This document shows, piece after piece, positions 52,606 through 62,912 of a stretch of DNA of 64,000 nt. The position numbers and the translations under genes are program-made. Each line of letters starts with the position of its first letter. Positions within the stretch are counted from its first letter, which is position 1. A model generated the notes under the pieces. It searched no databases, had not been told where the DNA came from, and was given only the letters and a program-made list of their open reading frames with translations. Source of the stretch: Cervus elaphus (lineage: Eukaryota; Chordata; Mammalia; Artiodactyla; Cervidae); assembly GCF_910594005.1 (NCBI RefSeq), contig NC_057834.1, forward strand, positions 107,597,650-107,661,649. The letters run 5' to 3'.

Positions 52606-52609
52606 TAAG

Positions 52610-52818
52610 GCTTTCCTGGTAGCTCAGCAGGAAAGAATCTGCCTGCCAGTTCAGGAGATTTGGGTTCAGTCCCTGGGTTAGGAAGATCCCTTGGAGAAGG
52701 AAATGGCAACCTATTCCAGTATTCTTCCCTGGGAAATCCCATGGACAGAGGAGCCTGGTGGGCTGTAGTCCATGGGGTCACAAAGAGTTGAATGTGACTT
52801 AGCAACTAAACAACAAAA
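52610..52818 (+). mobile_element. Bov-tA SINE
   Basis: aggctttcctggtagctcag (intact A-box-like tagctcagcagg) to the (aac)n tail gcaactaaacaacaaaaac. Body complete. Confidence 0.95.
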
Positions 52819-52875
52819 ACAACTTGTTCCTTCACCCTATCCTACCCCCCAAAAATGATCTCAGCAAAGAGGGAA

Positions 52876-53216
52876 TGTCTTAGTCTTTGGGTTTCTATAA
52901 CAAAAATACCAAGCTTGTAAACAATAGAAATATAATCCCACAGTCCTGGAGGCTGGAAGTCTGAGATTGGAGTACAAGCATGGTCACAGAGGGCCCTCTT
53001 CCAAGTGGCAAACTTCTCTTTGTATCTTCTTGTGGTATTAGGGGCTAGTGAGCTTAGTGGGGTCTCTTTTCCAAGAGCACTAATCCCATTCATAAGGGGT
53101 CCACCCTCATGACCTAAGCCCCCACCTCCAAAAGGCCAATTTCCTAATACCATCCCAATGGAATTAGGATTTCAACAAATCGATTTGGGGTGGGGGGACA
53201 CATACAGACCATAGCA
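52876..53216 (+). mobile_element. MLT1-type MaLR solo LTR
   Basis: Plus-strand MLT1 from tgtcttagtctttgggtttc through 'cagtcctggaggctggaagt', 'gcactaatcccattcataag' and 'ccaatttcctaataccatcc' to cagaccatagca. Perfect 5-bp target duplication gggaa (52871-52875, 53217-53221), as expected for the ERV-L/MaLR class. No internal region. Confidence 0.93.
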
Positions 53217-53329
53217 GGGAATAACTTTATATTCAATTCCTTGTAGAAGTTAGTGTTTTATTTTGAAAACGATATATTAACTTGCAATAATATTACTTGA
53301 TTTGATATATGATACCTGTGAAAAAAGAA

Positions 53330-53405
53330 AGCTCTCACCCACAGTCACACAAACAGAGATGGCTGGAGGCAGAACTGACCCTTTATCACTTACCTCTTAG
53401 CTACT
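53330..53405 (-). mobile_element. MIR fragment
   Basis: 'cccacagtcacacaaacaga' with 'gaggcagaactgaccctt' is diverged antisense MIR. Confidence 0.5.
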
Positions 53406-53990
53406 AACCATACCATCCTTCTTTCCTACTGGCTTATCCCTCCACTGGAACCCATTTCTGAACAGTATTTCTGACATATGGGACTTTGCCTTTCTTGTGT
53501 AGTTTTGGCTCAGCCTGTACCTTTGGCCTCTGAAGGTATCTTGCAAGGTCTCAGGCAAGGACTCCTTGCTTCCAGACATGTGGCCCTGGGGAGGCCCTCT
53601 TGTGATCTGGCTCTTCTGCTGGTTGGAGCTGGACTCAGACTTTTCCTGAGTCAGATATACCCGAGTCTGAGGATGACCTCACATCCATAGGAGCAGCCAA
53701 CACTGTAGACCCAGTCTTTCTTCCTTTAGTCATGCCAACAGCCTGGGATGATTTACTCTGGGTAAGTGTGTACAGGAAGCTATACTCAAATTGGGAACAG
53801 CTTGGTTGGTTAGTATCCGTATAAGCACTGCATACTCAATCGGAGGTGATTCCCTTCTATGTAACAGAGCAGCCAGCACTTGACTCATTCCACCACCTAT
53901 ACAAATGAGAACCAATAACTAAGGGATTCCTGGACATTTCCCCTGCCCCTGAGTTTCCAGAGATGCCCTGATGTCACTGGCCCGGCTAGT
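53406..53990. other. Unassigned sequence
   Basis: Nothing recognised in this ~585-bp stretch. Confidence 0.45.
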
Positions 53991-53999
53991 TTTCCTACC

Positions 54000-54224
54000 T
54001 TTGTTGTTGCTGTTTAGTTGTTACGTCATGTCTGACTCTTTGGAAACCCATGGACTGTAGCCCACAAGGCTCCTCTGTCCACGGGATTCTCCAGGCAAGA
54101 ATACTGGAGTGGGTTGCTGTGCCCTCCTCCAGGGGACCTTCTGAAACCAGGGACTGAACCCACATCTCCTGTGTCTCCTGCATCAGTAGGCAGATTCTTT
54201 ACCACTGAGCCACCTGGGAAGCGC
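54000..54224 (-). mobile_element. Bov-tA SINE
   Basis: Complete minus-strand copy, long-head variant with 'cacatctcctgtgtctcctg'. Perfect 9-bp target duplication tttcctacc at 53991-53999 and 54225-54233. Confidence 0.95.
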
Positions 54225-54482
54225 TTTCCTACCCCTACTTGTCCCTGAATCCACTTGGGCCTTCTCTCAAACACTATTAGAATATGATTTGGGGTTCCAT
54301 CCAGGGATGGTAGACTCAGCTTCTAGACTGCAGTGCTTTATCTTACCCAGAAGTATTGTGTTGTGTTGTATTAAGAGACCTGATATTCACTTTCTCTGTT
54401 GCCCTGAGACCTAGAATGCCTTCACTTATAAAATATAGAAAAATAAGTTGAGGTTCTAGGAAGACCACATGCTGGAGAGGCA

Positions 54483-54600
54483 GCCTAAAGGCATGAAAAG
54501 AGCCCTGGTCTGGGAGTCTAAAGATAGGAACTGAAGCCCTAGTTCTGATGCTGAGGAGCTGTGTGAACTTAAACAGTTTCTGCTGTCCTTCCTGCTGCCT
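54483..54600 (+). mobile_element. MIR fragment
   Basis: 'ccctggtctgggagtctaaa' and 'ggagctgtgtgaacttaaac' are plus-strand MIR. Confidence 0.72.
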
Positions 54601-54624
54601 CAGCAGTCGAAATCCTGAATGTTG

Positions 54625-54825
54625 GCTACACTAGATCAGATGTTAATGGGCATAGGAATCACCTCTGAATCTGTTAAAGTGCAGAATTTGATGCAGCAGG
54701 CCCAGGGTTAGTGTGAGACTCTGCATTTCTCAAAAGTTTTAGTGAAGCTGATGGACTGGGGAATATAGTTGAAGTGAGAATCTGATTCAGAAGTTCTCTC
54801 CTGTGTTCTACAAGCATCATACTCT
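54625..54825 (+). mobile_element. MER5-like MITE
   Basis: 'ttaatgggcataggaatcac', 'ctgttaaagtgcagaatttg', 'gactctgcatttctcaaaag' match the MER5 pattern. Confidence 0.65.
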
Positions 54826-55750
54826 TTTGAGTGACAAGAATTGTGTTTCTGAGGGTTTTAGGTATATCCTTATACACACCACTTGTTAAATTACATATGT
54901 AATACAGATGGTTAAAAATTCAAACAATACAGAAATATAAAAACACAGGATGTGGAAGTGCCCTGGTAATTGACCCCCAAAAGAGAACCATCGTTAATGA
55001 TGTAAAGTATTTAATCTGACCATCTGCCAAAAGTCATGCTCAGCTGTCCTGATCATGAATAGGAGCCTTTTGGGGAAAGGATCTGGATTTTTCGTCAGTT
55101 CAAAGTCATTGCAGCCCCTCAGTGTGCTAGGTGACGAGGTAATGTGTTTGGGCTGATCACGTGGAGGAGCGGGTTTCTGGGTGTTGTCTTCTCAGGTGGG
55201 GATCTAGAGTTCATGGTGACATCAGCAAGGGATCTTCACAGAGATAAGGGAGGGAGAATGAAAACACAGAGAACTAGAAATTTGGTCACTTGGGGCTTTC
55301 CAAATAGGGGCTTTCTCCTCCTTAATTTCTCTGTGGGGGCATTACTTAGTTATTGGGAGGAAAGTTTGGCATATATTTTCCCTGAAAAATGCCCTGTGAC
55401 ATCAAAGTGATCTCATGGAACCCAAAGAAGATAAGAATTTTCTTCAGTAGTAGACATAGGACCAATTTGTCCTGGCCGCCTAGAGCAGAATCCTCTTAGT
55501 CCAGAGGCATCCACGAGAGGGGACAGTTTTTACCTTCTGCCTCCGCAAGCATGCAGATGAGACAGCCAGAGGCAAGCTCTGGCTTTCCTGCTGGTTTAAG
55601 TGCAACTCCTGAGACACAGGTTCCCCAGCTGCCCTCAGGATTGCATTCAAAGTATTCAGGATGGCTGGGTCCCTCTCTTCTCCAATCCCTTCCCTTCTGC
55701 CCATTCTTCCTCTCATGAGGGAGTCTTGATGCACTTACAAAGGCAATATC
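54826..55750. other. Mostly unassigned; possible L1 scrap
   Basis: 54888-54950 ('agatggttaaaaattcaaac', 'aatacagaaatataaaaaca') resembles an old L1 non-coding piece. The rest, including 55144-55410 and 55480-55734, has no recognised element or domain. Confidence 0.35.
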
Positions 55751-55754
55751 CTTT

Positions 55755-56068
55755 AATGAACCCAGCTCTTTCTAGCCTCTGGACTTTTCTAGGTTGTGCC
55801 CTCTTCCTGGAACACACCGCTGTTCCTGTCATCCCCTCCCACAACCCTCACTAACTTCCCTTCCCTCCTTTCCCTTCCCCTGATGAACTAGGATGGCTTT
55901 TCTTTCCACTGGCATCTTATAACACTCCTAGAATAACACTTCCTACACACTGTAATTTTTTGTCTCCCATGGTAGACTGAAAATCCTTGAGGACAGATAC
56001 ACTATTCTAGTTAAGATTTTTTCTCCTGTAGCATCAAATATTTGTTAAATGAATGGATGAAACTTAAC
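55755..56068 (+). mobile_element. L2 LINE 3' region
   Basis: Strong L2 match: 'tcttcctggaacacaccgct', 'ctagaataacacttcctaca', 'gaaaatccttgaggacagat' and terminal (gaat)-type 'ttgttaaatgaatggatgaa'. Confidence 0.88.
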
Positions 56069-56072
56069 TCAC

Positions 56073-57078
56073 TCAGTTCAGTTCAGTTCAGTCACTCAGT
56101 CCTGTCCAACTCTTTGCGACCCCATGAACCATAGCACGCCAGGCCTCCCTGTCAATTACCAACTGCCAGAGTCCACCCAAACCCATGTCCATTGAGTCGG
56201 TGATGCCATCCAACCATTTCATCCTCTGTTGTCCCCTTTTCCTCCTGCCCTCAATCTTTCCCAGCATCAGGGTCTTTTCAAATGAGTCAGCTCTTCACAT
56301 CAGGTGGCCAAAGTATTGGAGTTTCAGCTTCAACATCAGTCCCTCCAATGAACACCCAGGACTGATCTCCTTTAGGATGGACTGGTTGGATCTTCTTGCA
56401 GTCCAAGGGGCTCTCAAGAGTCTTCTCCAACACCACAGTTCAAAAGCATCAATTCTTCAGTGCTCAGCTTTCTTTATAGTCCAACTCTCACATCCATACA
56501 TGACCGCTGGAAAAACCATAGCCTTGACTAGATGGACCATTTTTGAAAAAGTAATGTCTCTGCTTTTTAATATGCTATCTAGGTTGGCCATAACTTTCCT
56601 TCCAAGGAGTAAGTGTCTTTTAATTTCATGGCTGCAATCACCATCTGCAGTGATTTTGGAGCCCCCCAAAATAAAGTCAGCCACTGTTTCCACTGTTTGC
56701 CCATCTATTTGCCATGAAGTGATGGGACCGGATGCCATGATCTTAGTTTTCTGGATGTTGAGCTTTAAGGCAGCTTTTTCACTCTCCTCTTTCACTTTTA
56801 TCAAGAGGCTCTTTAGTTCTTCTTCACTTTCTGCCATAAGGGTGGTGTCATCTGCATATCTGAGGTTATTGATATTTCTCCTGGCAATCCTGATTCCAGC
56901 TTGTGCTTCATCCAGCCCAGCGTTTCTCATGATGTACTCTGCATATAAGTTAAATAAGCAGGGTGACAATATACAGCCTTGATGTACTCCTTTTCCTGTT
57001 TGGAACCAGTCTATTGTTCCATGTCCAGTTCTACCTGTTGCTTCCTGACCTGCATACAGGTTTCTCAAGAGGGAGAAT
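56073..57078 (-). mobile_element. BovB LINE, 5'-truncated, with RT frame
   Basis: The 3' end (cagttcagttcagttcag) is at the left. The minus-strand frame 57068-56457 (203 codons) encodes the RT palm/thumb: a NLYAGQEA block, a GCILSPCLFNLYAEY block, the catalytic YADD (codons at 56847-56858) and MYGCESWTIKKAEH. It stops at 56457-56459. The element starts inside the RT, so the endonuclease is missing. Its antisense (plus strand) shows a 265-codon frame that is a shadow. Confidence 0.94.
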
Positions 57079-57187
57079 TAAAATGATAATTACTAATACG
57101 CTTACCTGAATCAATTTTTGGTTGAGGATTTTCTAATAAAGATATGGTCACTAATGCATTTGCTTTGTGGCCAGATTTTTAGAAGAC

Positions 57188-57365
57188 AGTATGATGTAGT
57201 GTAAGAGGCTGGACAAGAGATAAGAGGGACCCAAGTCTATCTTTTATATGTTGTATATCTTTAGTTTGGTGCTTGGCTTTTCTGGGAACCATTATCTTCC
57301 ACAGGGAAAGTATGATTCCTATCATTTTCAAAAGATTAAATGAGATACTAGGCTCAATTAAAAAC
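57188..57365 (+). mobile_element. MIR SINE
   Basis: 'gtatgatgtagtgtaagagg', 'ctgggaaccattatcttcca' and 'aagattaaatgagatactag' are plus-strand MIR, diverged. Confidence 0.65.
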
Positions 57366-57455
57366 AAACAAATGAAAAACTATAGTGAGATACACAAATA
57401 TCAGCTCTTGTTATAATGGAACATTTAAGAAAATTAAAGATTTATTCTTTATGAT

Positions 57456-57691
57456 TGGCTTTCCAGGTGGCACTAGTAGTAAAGAATCCACTTGCCAATG
57501 CAGGACACACAAGAGATGCAGGTTCGATCCCTGGGTGGGGAAGATCCCCTGGAGTAGGAAATGGCAACCTACTCTAGTATCCTTGCCTGGAAAATTCCAT
57601 GGACAGGCTGTAGTCCATGGTGTCGCAAAGAGCTGGACATGACTGAGCATGCGCGCGCGCACACACATGCATACACACACACACACACATC
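57456..57691 (+). mobile_element. Bov-tA SINE with (CG)n(CA)n tail
   Basis: Long-head variant (aggtggcactagtagtaaag), intact B box ggttcgatccc at 57521-57531. The tail carries gcgcgcgcgcacacaca and (ac)n at 57652-57689. Target duplication ctttatgat (57447-57455 and 57692-57700) includes the microsatellite inside the element. Confidence 0.95.
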
Positions 57692-57879
57692 CTTTATGAT
57701 ACCAAATGATTGTCACCAGTGTTAGGGATGGCTCTGTGTATAAGTCATGAGGGTATTGTCTCTGGTTTACAACCCCTCATCCCCCTCCCCACACTTCAGT
57801 TCTCTGTTCTGAGACACTGGATTGGCACTCTCCAAACCAGATGCCTCCTTTGCCAACAGCTCTGCCGGTAGGGAATTCT

Positions 57880-58371
57880 AGTAGTTGTTGTTCAATCGCT
57901 GACTCTGTAACCCCATTGACTGCATGCAGCATGCTCAGCTTTCCTGTCCTTCACCATCTCCCTGAGTTTGCTCAAACTCATGTCCAGTGAGTTGGTGATG
58001 CTATCCAATCATCTCATCCTCTGTTGACCCCATTCTCCCCCTGCTTTCAATCTTCACCAGCATCAGGGTCTTTTCCAATGAGTTGGGTCTTTTCCAGTGA
58101 CTCGGCGCTTTGCATCAGGTGGCCGAAGTATTGGAGTTTCAGCTTCAGCATCAGTCCTTCCAATGAATATTCAGGATTGATTTCCTTTAGGATTGACTGG
58201 TTTGATCTCCTTGTTGTCCAAGGGACTCTCAAGAGTCTTCTCCAGCACCACAGTTCAAAAGCGTCAATTCTTCAGTGCTCAGCCTTCCTTATGGTTCAGC
58301 TTCATATCTGTATGTGACTACTGGAAAAACCATAGCTTTGACTATGCCGACCTTTGTTAACAAAGTATTGT
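57880..58371 (-). mobile_element. BovB LINE 3' portion with 19-bp duplication
   Basis: From the 3' end at the left ('gttgttcaatcgctgactct') to near 'gccgacctttgttaacaaag'. It carries an internal tandem copy of about 19 bp (gggtcttttccaatgagtt at 58066-58084, again diverged at 58085-58103). The coding remnant is broken. The Arg codon equivalent is CAA (58110-58112). Confidence 0.92.
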
Positions 58372-59290
58372 ATGGGGGATCCTAGAGAGAGACTGTAAGC
58401 CTGGCAGAGGAAGGAGAGACTTGCTCCTTCCTGTTTTCTTCCTGTTCCTGCCAGGGTTAACACCTACCTTTCCTCTTCTCCTTCCCGTCCCTGGGCCGGG
58501 CAGCAGCAATTCCTTCCAGTTGAAGCCAGGTAGGAGTTTTCCAATTCTTGGAGAATTAGCCTCACTGCGTCCGCCCAGGAACATCAGTACTTGGCTGCTG
58601 GTGCCCACAGGTCTGGGTTGCAGCAACACGGAGCTCCTCCTCCAAGCTTGAGACCTCAGTCCCAGCACCCACTTTGTGTTTCAGTCCTCATTCAGCCCCA
58701 CATTCAAGTTTCTACGTTTTCATATTTCCAACTTCTTCCTTCATTTCCCCAGTGCTGGAGGTAGTAGTTGCTTTCTGCAATCTTTATCTCCTGTTACTCT
58801 TTTCTTCCTAGTGTTTTTAATACCTAGTTAGCAATTCTTTATATGAAGCTCTCTCTGTTAACATAGCTGGTGTGGTTCTGTCTCCCAACTGTATCCTAAG
58901 AAGCTCTCAGGAGATCAAAGCTGTGGTACAATCACCTTGGCCCTTATGTTCTGTCAGATGATATAATGTTGGAGATAACAGGCTAGGAAAATCTTCATTG
59001 TGAATCTTGTAGCATTTTCCAGGGAGAAGCACCATGCAGGTTCCAGGATTCTGAAAAAAGACCATGTCTCTGCATAGGGAATTATACAAATAAGCCATCA
59101 GCCCAAATTTAGTTGAAAAAAATGGGAGCCACAAAGTGAAAATGACCAGAAATGACACAAATGAGAAACATCATGCCCATGATAGTCCAAATTATTCAGG
59201 AGATGGTTTAACCATTCCCAGTATGTATCAATCAGAGGGACCTGGGTTACTTAGACCAAACAGTGAGCAATAGTAGGTGTTTTAAAAAAT
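58372..59290. other. Unassigned, repeat-like
   Basis: 58780-58900 ('ttacctagttagcaattctt', 'aacatagctggtgtggttct') recalls an old LTR/internal repeat, and 59160-59280 may be ERV-derived. No family is named. The minus-strand frame 58907-59158 has no domain that I recognise. Confidence 0.3.
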
Positions 59291-59295
59291 AAAAG

Positions 59296-59484
59296 CAGAC
59301 GGTAAAGAATCTACTTGCAATATAGGAGACCCAGGTTCAATACCTGGGTTGGGAAGATCCCCTGGAGAAGGGCATGGCAACCCACTCAAGTATTCTCACC
59401 TGAAGAATCCCATGGACAGAGGATCCTGGTGGGCTCCAAGCCCATAGGGTCACAAAGAGTCAGACATGACTGAGCAACTAACAC
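59296..59484 (+). mobile_element. Bov-tA SINE, clipped head
   Basis: The A-box half is missing; begins cagacggtaaagaatctact, B box aggttcaatacc changed, body complete to gactgagcaactaacac. Confidence 0.93.
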
Positions 59485-59744
59485 TTCCACTTTAGTAGAA
59501 GAGTGGGCATTTTTCTAGCTGTCTAATGTCGGAGAGTTCTTTTCATATTGGAATAGGAGCATGGCTTTGTCTCCGAAAAGAAAGATTTTTCCTTTTTCCT
59601 CACCAGATAACTAGAACAGGGTTTCCCAGCATCTCTCCTATGCTGTAATACATGCAGGGCAGCATCCTAGGTTAAATAAAATGAGGGTCAGAACCTACAT
59701 CCTGCTGCTTATGAATGAAAACCCCAGGTCCAGCTACTCACCAA

Positions 59745-59871
59745 AATATTGTCCAAAAATGTTCTTTAAGTTTCAGATTTTTTCATTTCATTTCACACTT
59801 TTCATTTTCATGAAGAACCTTATGGAAAAACATATTCAATTAGCTGAACAAACTTTTTGCCCAACCCAGTA
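59745..59871. mobile_element. Mariner-derived MITE-like element
   Basis: The right end 'tgaacaaactttttgcccaa' is the terminal inverted repeat of a mariner family known from ruminant genomes. A diverged partner 'ccaaaaatgttctttaag' lies at the left end, and TA flanks the right end. It has no transposase frame; about 127 bp long. Confidence 0.65.
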
Positions 59872-60290
59872 GATATCTTGTTGATGGGGAAGTTCTGCCC
59901 AAGACCATGAGCAACTCACCAGCATCAGATACTTCAGCCCTTGACCTCAGGTCTTGAGGGAAGGATGCCTACATACAGGGTCAATTAGACATCACCACCA
60001 CTCCTGAACAGTAGTAGTATTAGACACAAAATGCAACAATTTGTCTTTCACTTTGGAGGGGCTATCCCAAGCTTGCCTGGACCACTAGATGTCTATCAAC
60101 TTCACTGAAGTGACAGATCCCTGTATCTTTGTAGGGTTGATTTCCTCCCCTTTGAAGCACGTGTGTCTTACCAAGGTCTCTAGCCTACTGGTCACTGCTT
60201 GCCCATCATATCCAATCAACATGATAGGATTGATGTAATGGATCAGTGTCCATCTCTCAGGTTACATTAGAATGGAGGCCAGGAGAATTC

Positions 60291-60505
60291 CCAGGTGATG
60301 GGTACTAGTGGTAAAGAATTTGCCTGCCAGTGCAGGAGATGCCAGAGATGTAGGTTCTATCCCTAGGTCAGGAAGATTCCCTGGAGAAAGAAATGGCAAC
60401 CCACTCCAGTATTCTTCCCCGGAAAATCCCATGGACAGAGGAGCCTAGTGGGCTATAGTCCATGGGGTTGAACTGTAGAGTTGGACACGACTAACTGACT
60501 AGGCA
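60291..60505 (+). mobile_element. Bov-tA SINE in ERV-L fragment
   Basis: Long-head variant. Perfect 11-bp target duplication caggagaattc at 60280-60290 and 60506-60516. Confidence 0.95.
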
Positions 60506-61004
60506 CAGGAGAATTCACATAGTCCTGAGAAAAATTAATACTGTCCCATAAGAATGCAGATTGTTTCTGATTCTCTTTTTAAGTTGAAAGGGAAAAAATG
60601 CATTCACCAAATCGATGACAATATAACGTATCCCTGAGGTCTTATCAGTCAGTTCTGGCAGGAAGGCCTCATCTGGCATAGCTGCTGCACTCAGGGCTGC
60701 TACTTATGGAGTCTGCAGTACTCTTCAGAATCGATCAGCTTTCTGCGGGGTCTGTTCTGCAGGGTCTAGACTGGCGAATTACACGGGACCACCACTTCTG
60801 CAATTTTTAAATGTTTAATGGGGAGACTAATCCTCCACTCCCCCAGGATGTGATTGCTTTTGGTTTACTGTCTTGGCTGAGGTGGGGAGCAGTTTCAGAG
60901 TAATTCCTTTTGCCTTCCTGCCGTGGTAGCCCTTGATCACAATCCAGGGATCTGATGTAGGATTATTCCAATTGCCAAATATATAAATTCCAATTATATA
61001 CTCA

Positions 61005-61213
61005 GGCTTCCCGGGCAGTGCAGTGGTAAAGAATCCACCTGCCAATGCAGAGGTCGCAAGAGACTCAGGTTCAATCCCTAGGTTGTGAAGATCCCCTGGA
61101 GGAGAAAATGGCAACCTGCTCCAATATCCCTGCCTGGAAAACTCCATGGAGCCTGGTGGGCTACTGTCCAAGGGGTCACAAAGAGTTGGACACAACTAGC
61201 AACTGAGCACACA
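61005..61213 (+). mobile_element. Bov-tA SINE in ERV-L fragment
   Basis: ggcttcccgggcagtgcagt head, with a CA-rich tail (gagcacacac). Perfect 14-bp target duplication caattatatactca at 60991-61004 and 61214-61227. Confidence 0.96.
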
Positions 61214-61310
61214 CAATTATATACTCATGAACTGAGAAAATGACCACTGGGTCAGTCCAGGGGCCCGCTGGGCTTACTATGAGTCAGATGTTAGACAGAA
61301 TTTCATTTAT

Positions 61311-61858
61311 TACCTGTCTCCTATAGGCATGGCAGGCTACATCATATGCAGAGCCAAATAAAAATGAAAATGCAGGGCTCCTTGTTCCAAAAGCGAGGAA
61401 AAAAGTGTCATTCATGGTACACATAAAGATTTTCCTTTCTTCTGTGTGTTGTCTCAATTTGTCATGGTGTTTTTATTTGCTATTTAAGGTACAAATAAAA
61501 ATTTGAAATGATTAGCATTAATTTTATCATCCATCATGCCAGCTTTCAGTGTAAATATCAGAGTAAACTTGTAGACAGAATCACCAAAAGTACTTATTTT
61601 TATTTCATAGCTTGTCCCTAAGGGTGCCTCAAGATGGCTACAAGAGACAAATATAAGCCAGACTCAGGAAGGTTAGAATGAGAAAAAAGGATCCCTGCAG
61701 ACACAGAGCCAGACAATACAAGCTTTTGGGTGTGGAGATACTTGCAGTGTGAGTACAAGCCAGCCTTCAAAGCAGGGCACGCTGACCTGGTGGCCGCAAG
61801 GGCTCCTCTCACCAGCCACTGGACTGCACCATGTCTGATAAGGAACAGAGTATAAGGT
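61311..61858. other. Unassigned sequence
   Basis: AT-rich to 61620, then mixed. No element or exon recognised. Confidence 0.4.
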
Positions 61859-61859
61859 T

Positions 61860-62065
61860 GGGGCTTCCCTAGTGTCTCAGATGGTAAAGAATCTGCCTGC
61901 AAGGCAGGGGACCTGGGTAGGAAGATCCCCTAGAGGAGGGCATGGCAACCCACTCCAGTATTCTTGCCTGGAGAATCCCATGAACAGGGGAGCCTAGGGG
62001 GATATAGTCCATGGGGTTGCAAAGAGTCAGACATGACTGAGCGACTAGGCCCAGCACAGCACATG
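61860..62065 (+). mobile_element. Bov-tA SINE lacking B box
   Basis: ggggcttccctagtgtctca head; the 'ttcgatccctgggtc' part is missing because the sequence jumps from ggacctgggt to aggaagatcc. The loss fits deletion between the two 'ctgggt' words that flank the B box in intact copies. Such a copy should not be transcribed by Pol III. Confidence 0.94.
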
Positions 62066-62905
62066 AGGATGTTGAGCTGGGTGTCTTCACATCCCAAGAC
62101 CCACCATCCCAACTCATGGCACACAGGCCACCCCCAAGGATCTTTAAACCTCTGCCCCAGGACAGGCAACATGCTTGGTACCAAGATCAGGGGTGAGCAA
62201 GACACACCTTTGGCCTGTCATCCACCAGGTATACTGTGGTATTGCCAGCCCAAGGCAGGATGGCTGCTTCCATGCCCTTCTCTGAGATGCTCTGTGATGC
62301 TGTGAGCTGACCCTTCCTCTGCCTGTGTCCAGGTCTCTCCCAGGTTGGAGGACAGCAGTGATTGCAGGACATGGAGAAAGAGTCTGGGTGGGCCCTGGAG
62401 GACAAGCGGCAGGTGACAGAGAACTTGTCCTGGGAAGGCAGTGGTGGGGAGGGTCATGCTGGTTTCCCCCGTGTCATTAGACATCACTTATGAAACAAAT
62501 TCAAAGATAAAATTAAGAGTGTCAGAGCAGCAGTCCCAGAGTGTGCAGGTCCTTTTGAGTATGGCTACGCTGGTCACATGGCCAGTACAAGAGGCCCCAC
62601 CCATAGGTGGGGCCATATAGCCCCCACTATAACAGGGGGCTGTGATGGTGCTTTGGACCTCTGGATATTGATGTTACTCAGACCCTGTAATCAGTAATCC
62701 TACAAATCCTGATATTCCTGTTTTCCCCAGAATGGTCACCCATATGCATAGTCATAGGTCCATTTAAGAAGGGACTGAGGAGAGCATCACAGTACGTGTT
62801 TGTCATGGTCCTCCAGGGTTTTTCTTCCAAGGTTACAGCCATCTCTGCACCAATGAGCTCTGGATCTGAAAAAGGGCTCAGGTATGAAACTGAACAAAGA
62901 TCATG
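62066..62905. other. Unassigned; possible ERV-derived part
   Basis: No family named. The stretch 62560-62880 could be a further antisense ERV-L piece because it follows that fragment in the same orientation, but I cannot show it. It contains two adjacent perfect stems at 62593-62641. Confidence 0.3.
62593..62641. repeat. Two adjacent perfect inverted repeats
   Basis: Stem 1: ggccccacc (62593-62601) and ggtggggcc (62606-62614), loop of 4. Stem 2: agccccc (62619-62625) and gggggct (62635-62641), loop of 9. No T run follows, so not a terminator. Confidence 0.85.
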
Positions 62906-62912
62906 AACCTCC

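Larger units (their letters stand above)
59880..61310 (-). pseudogene. ERV-L-type endogenous retroviral pol fragment, broken
   Basis: Minus-strand sequence resembles the pol gene of ERV-L class endogenous retroviruses: the region after the RT active site (59990-60120), the active-site block (60190-60260) and the upstream part (60800-60990, 61228-61310). The position equivalent to the YxDD motif (60226-60237, minus) reads Y-I-N-P, so both catalytic Asp residues are lost. Frameshifts and stops are frequent, and two Bov-tA SINEs (60291, 61005) split it. No LTR of its own is seen in the window. Fossil, no coding capacity. Confidence 0.65.

Noticed and set aside
56185..56982. 265-codon plus-strand open frame
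   Set aside because: It is the antisense of a BovB reverse transcriptase fragment whose minus strand carries the YADD motif.
487..62065. CRISPR-like or phage-like repeated units
   Set aside because: The repeated ~200-bp units are dispersed SINEs on both strands with different target duplications, in a eukaryotic context.
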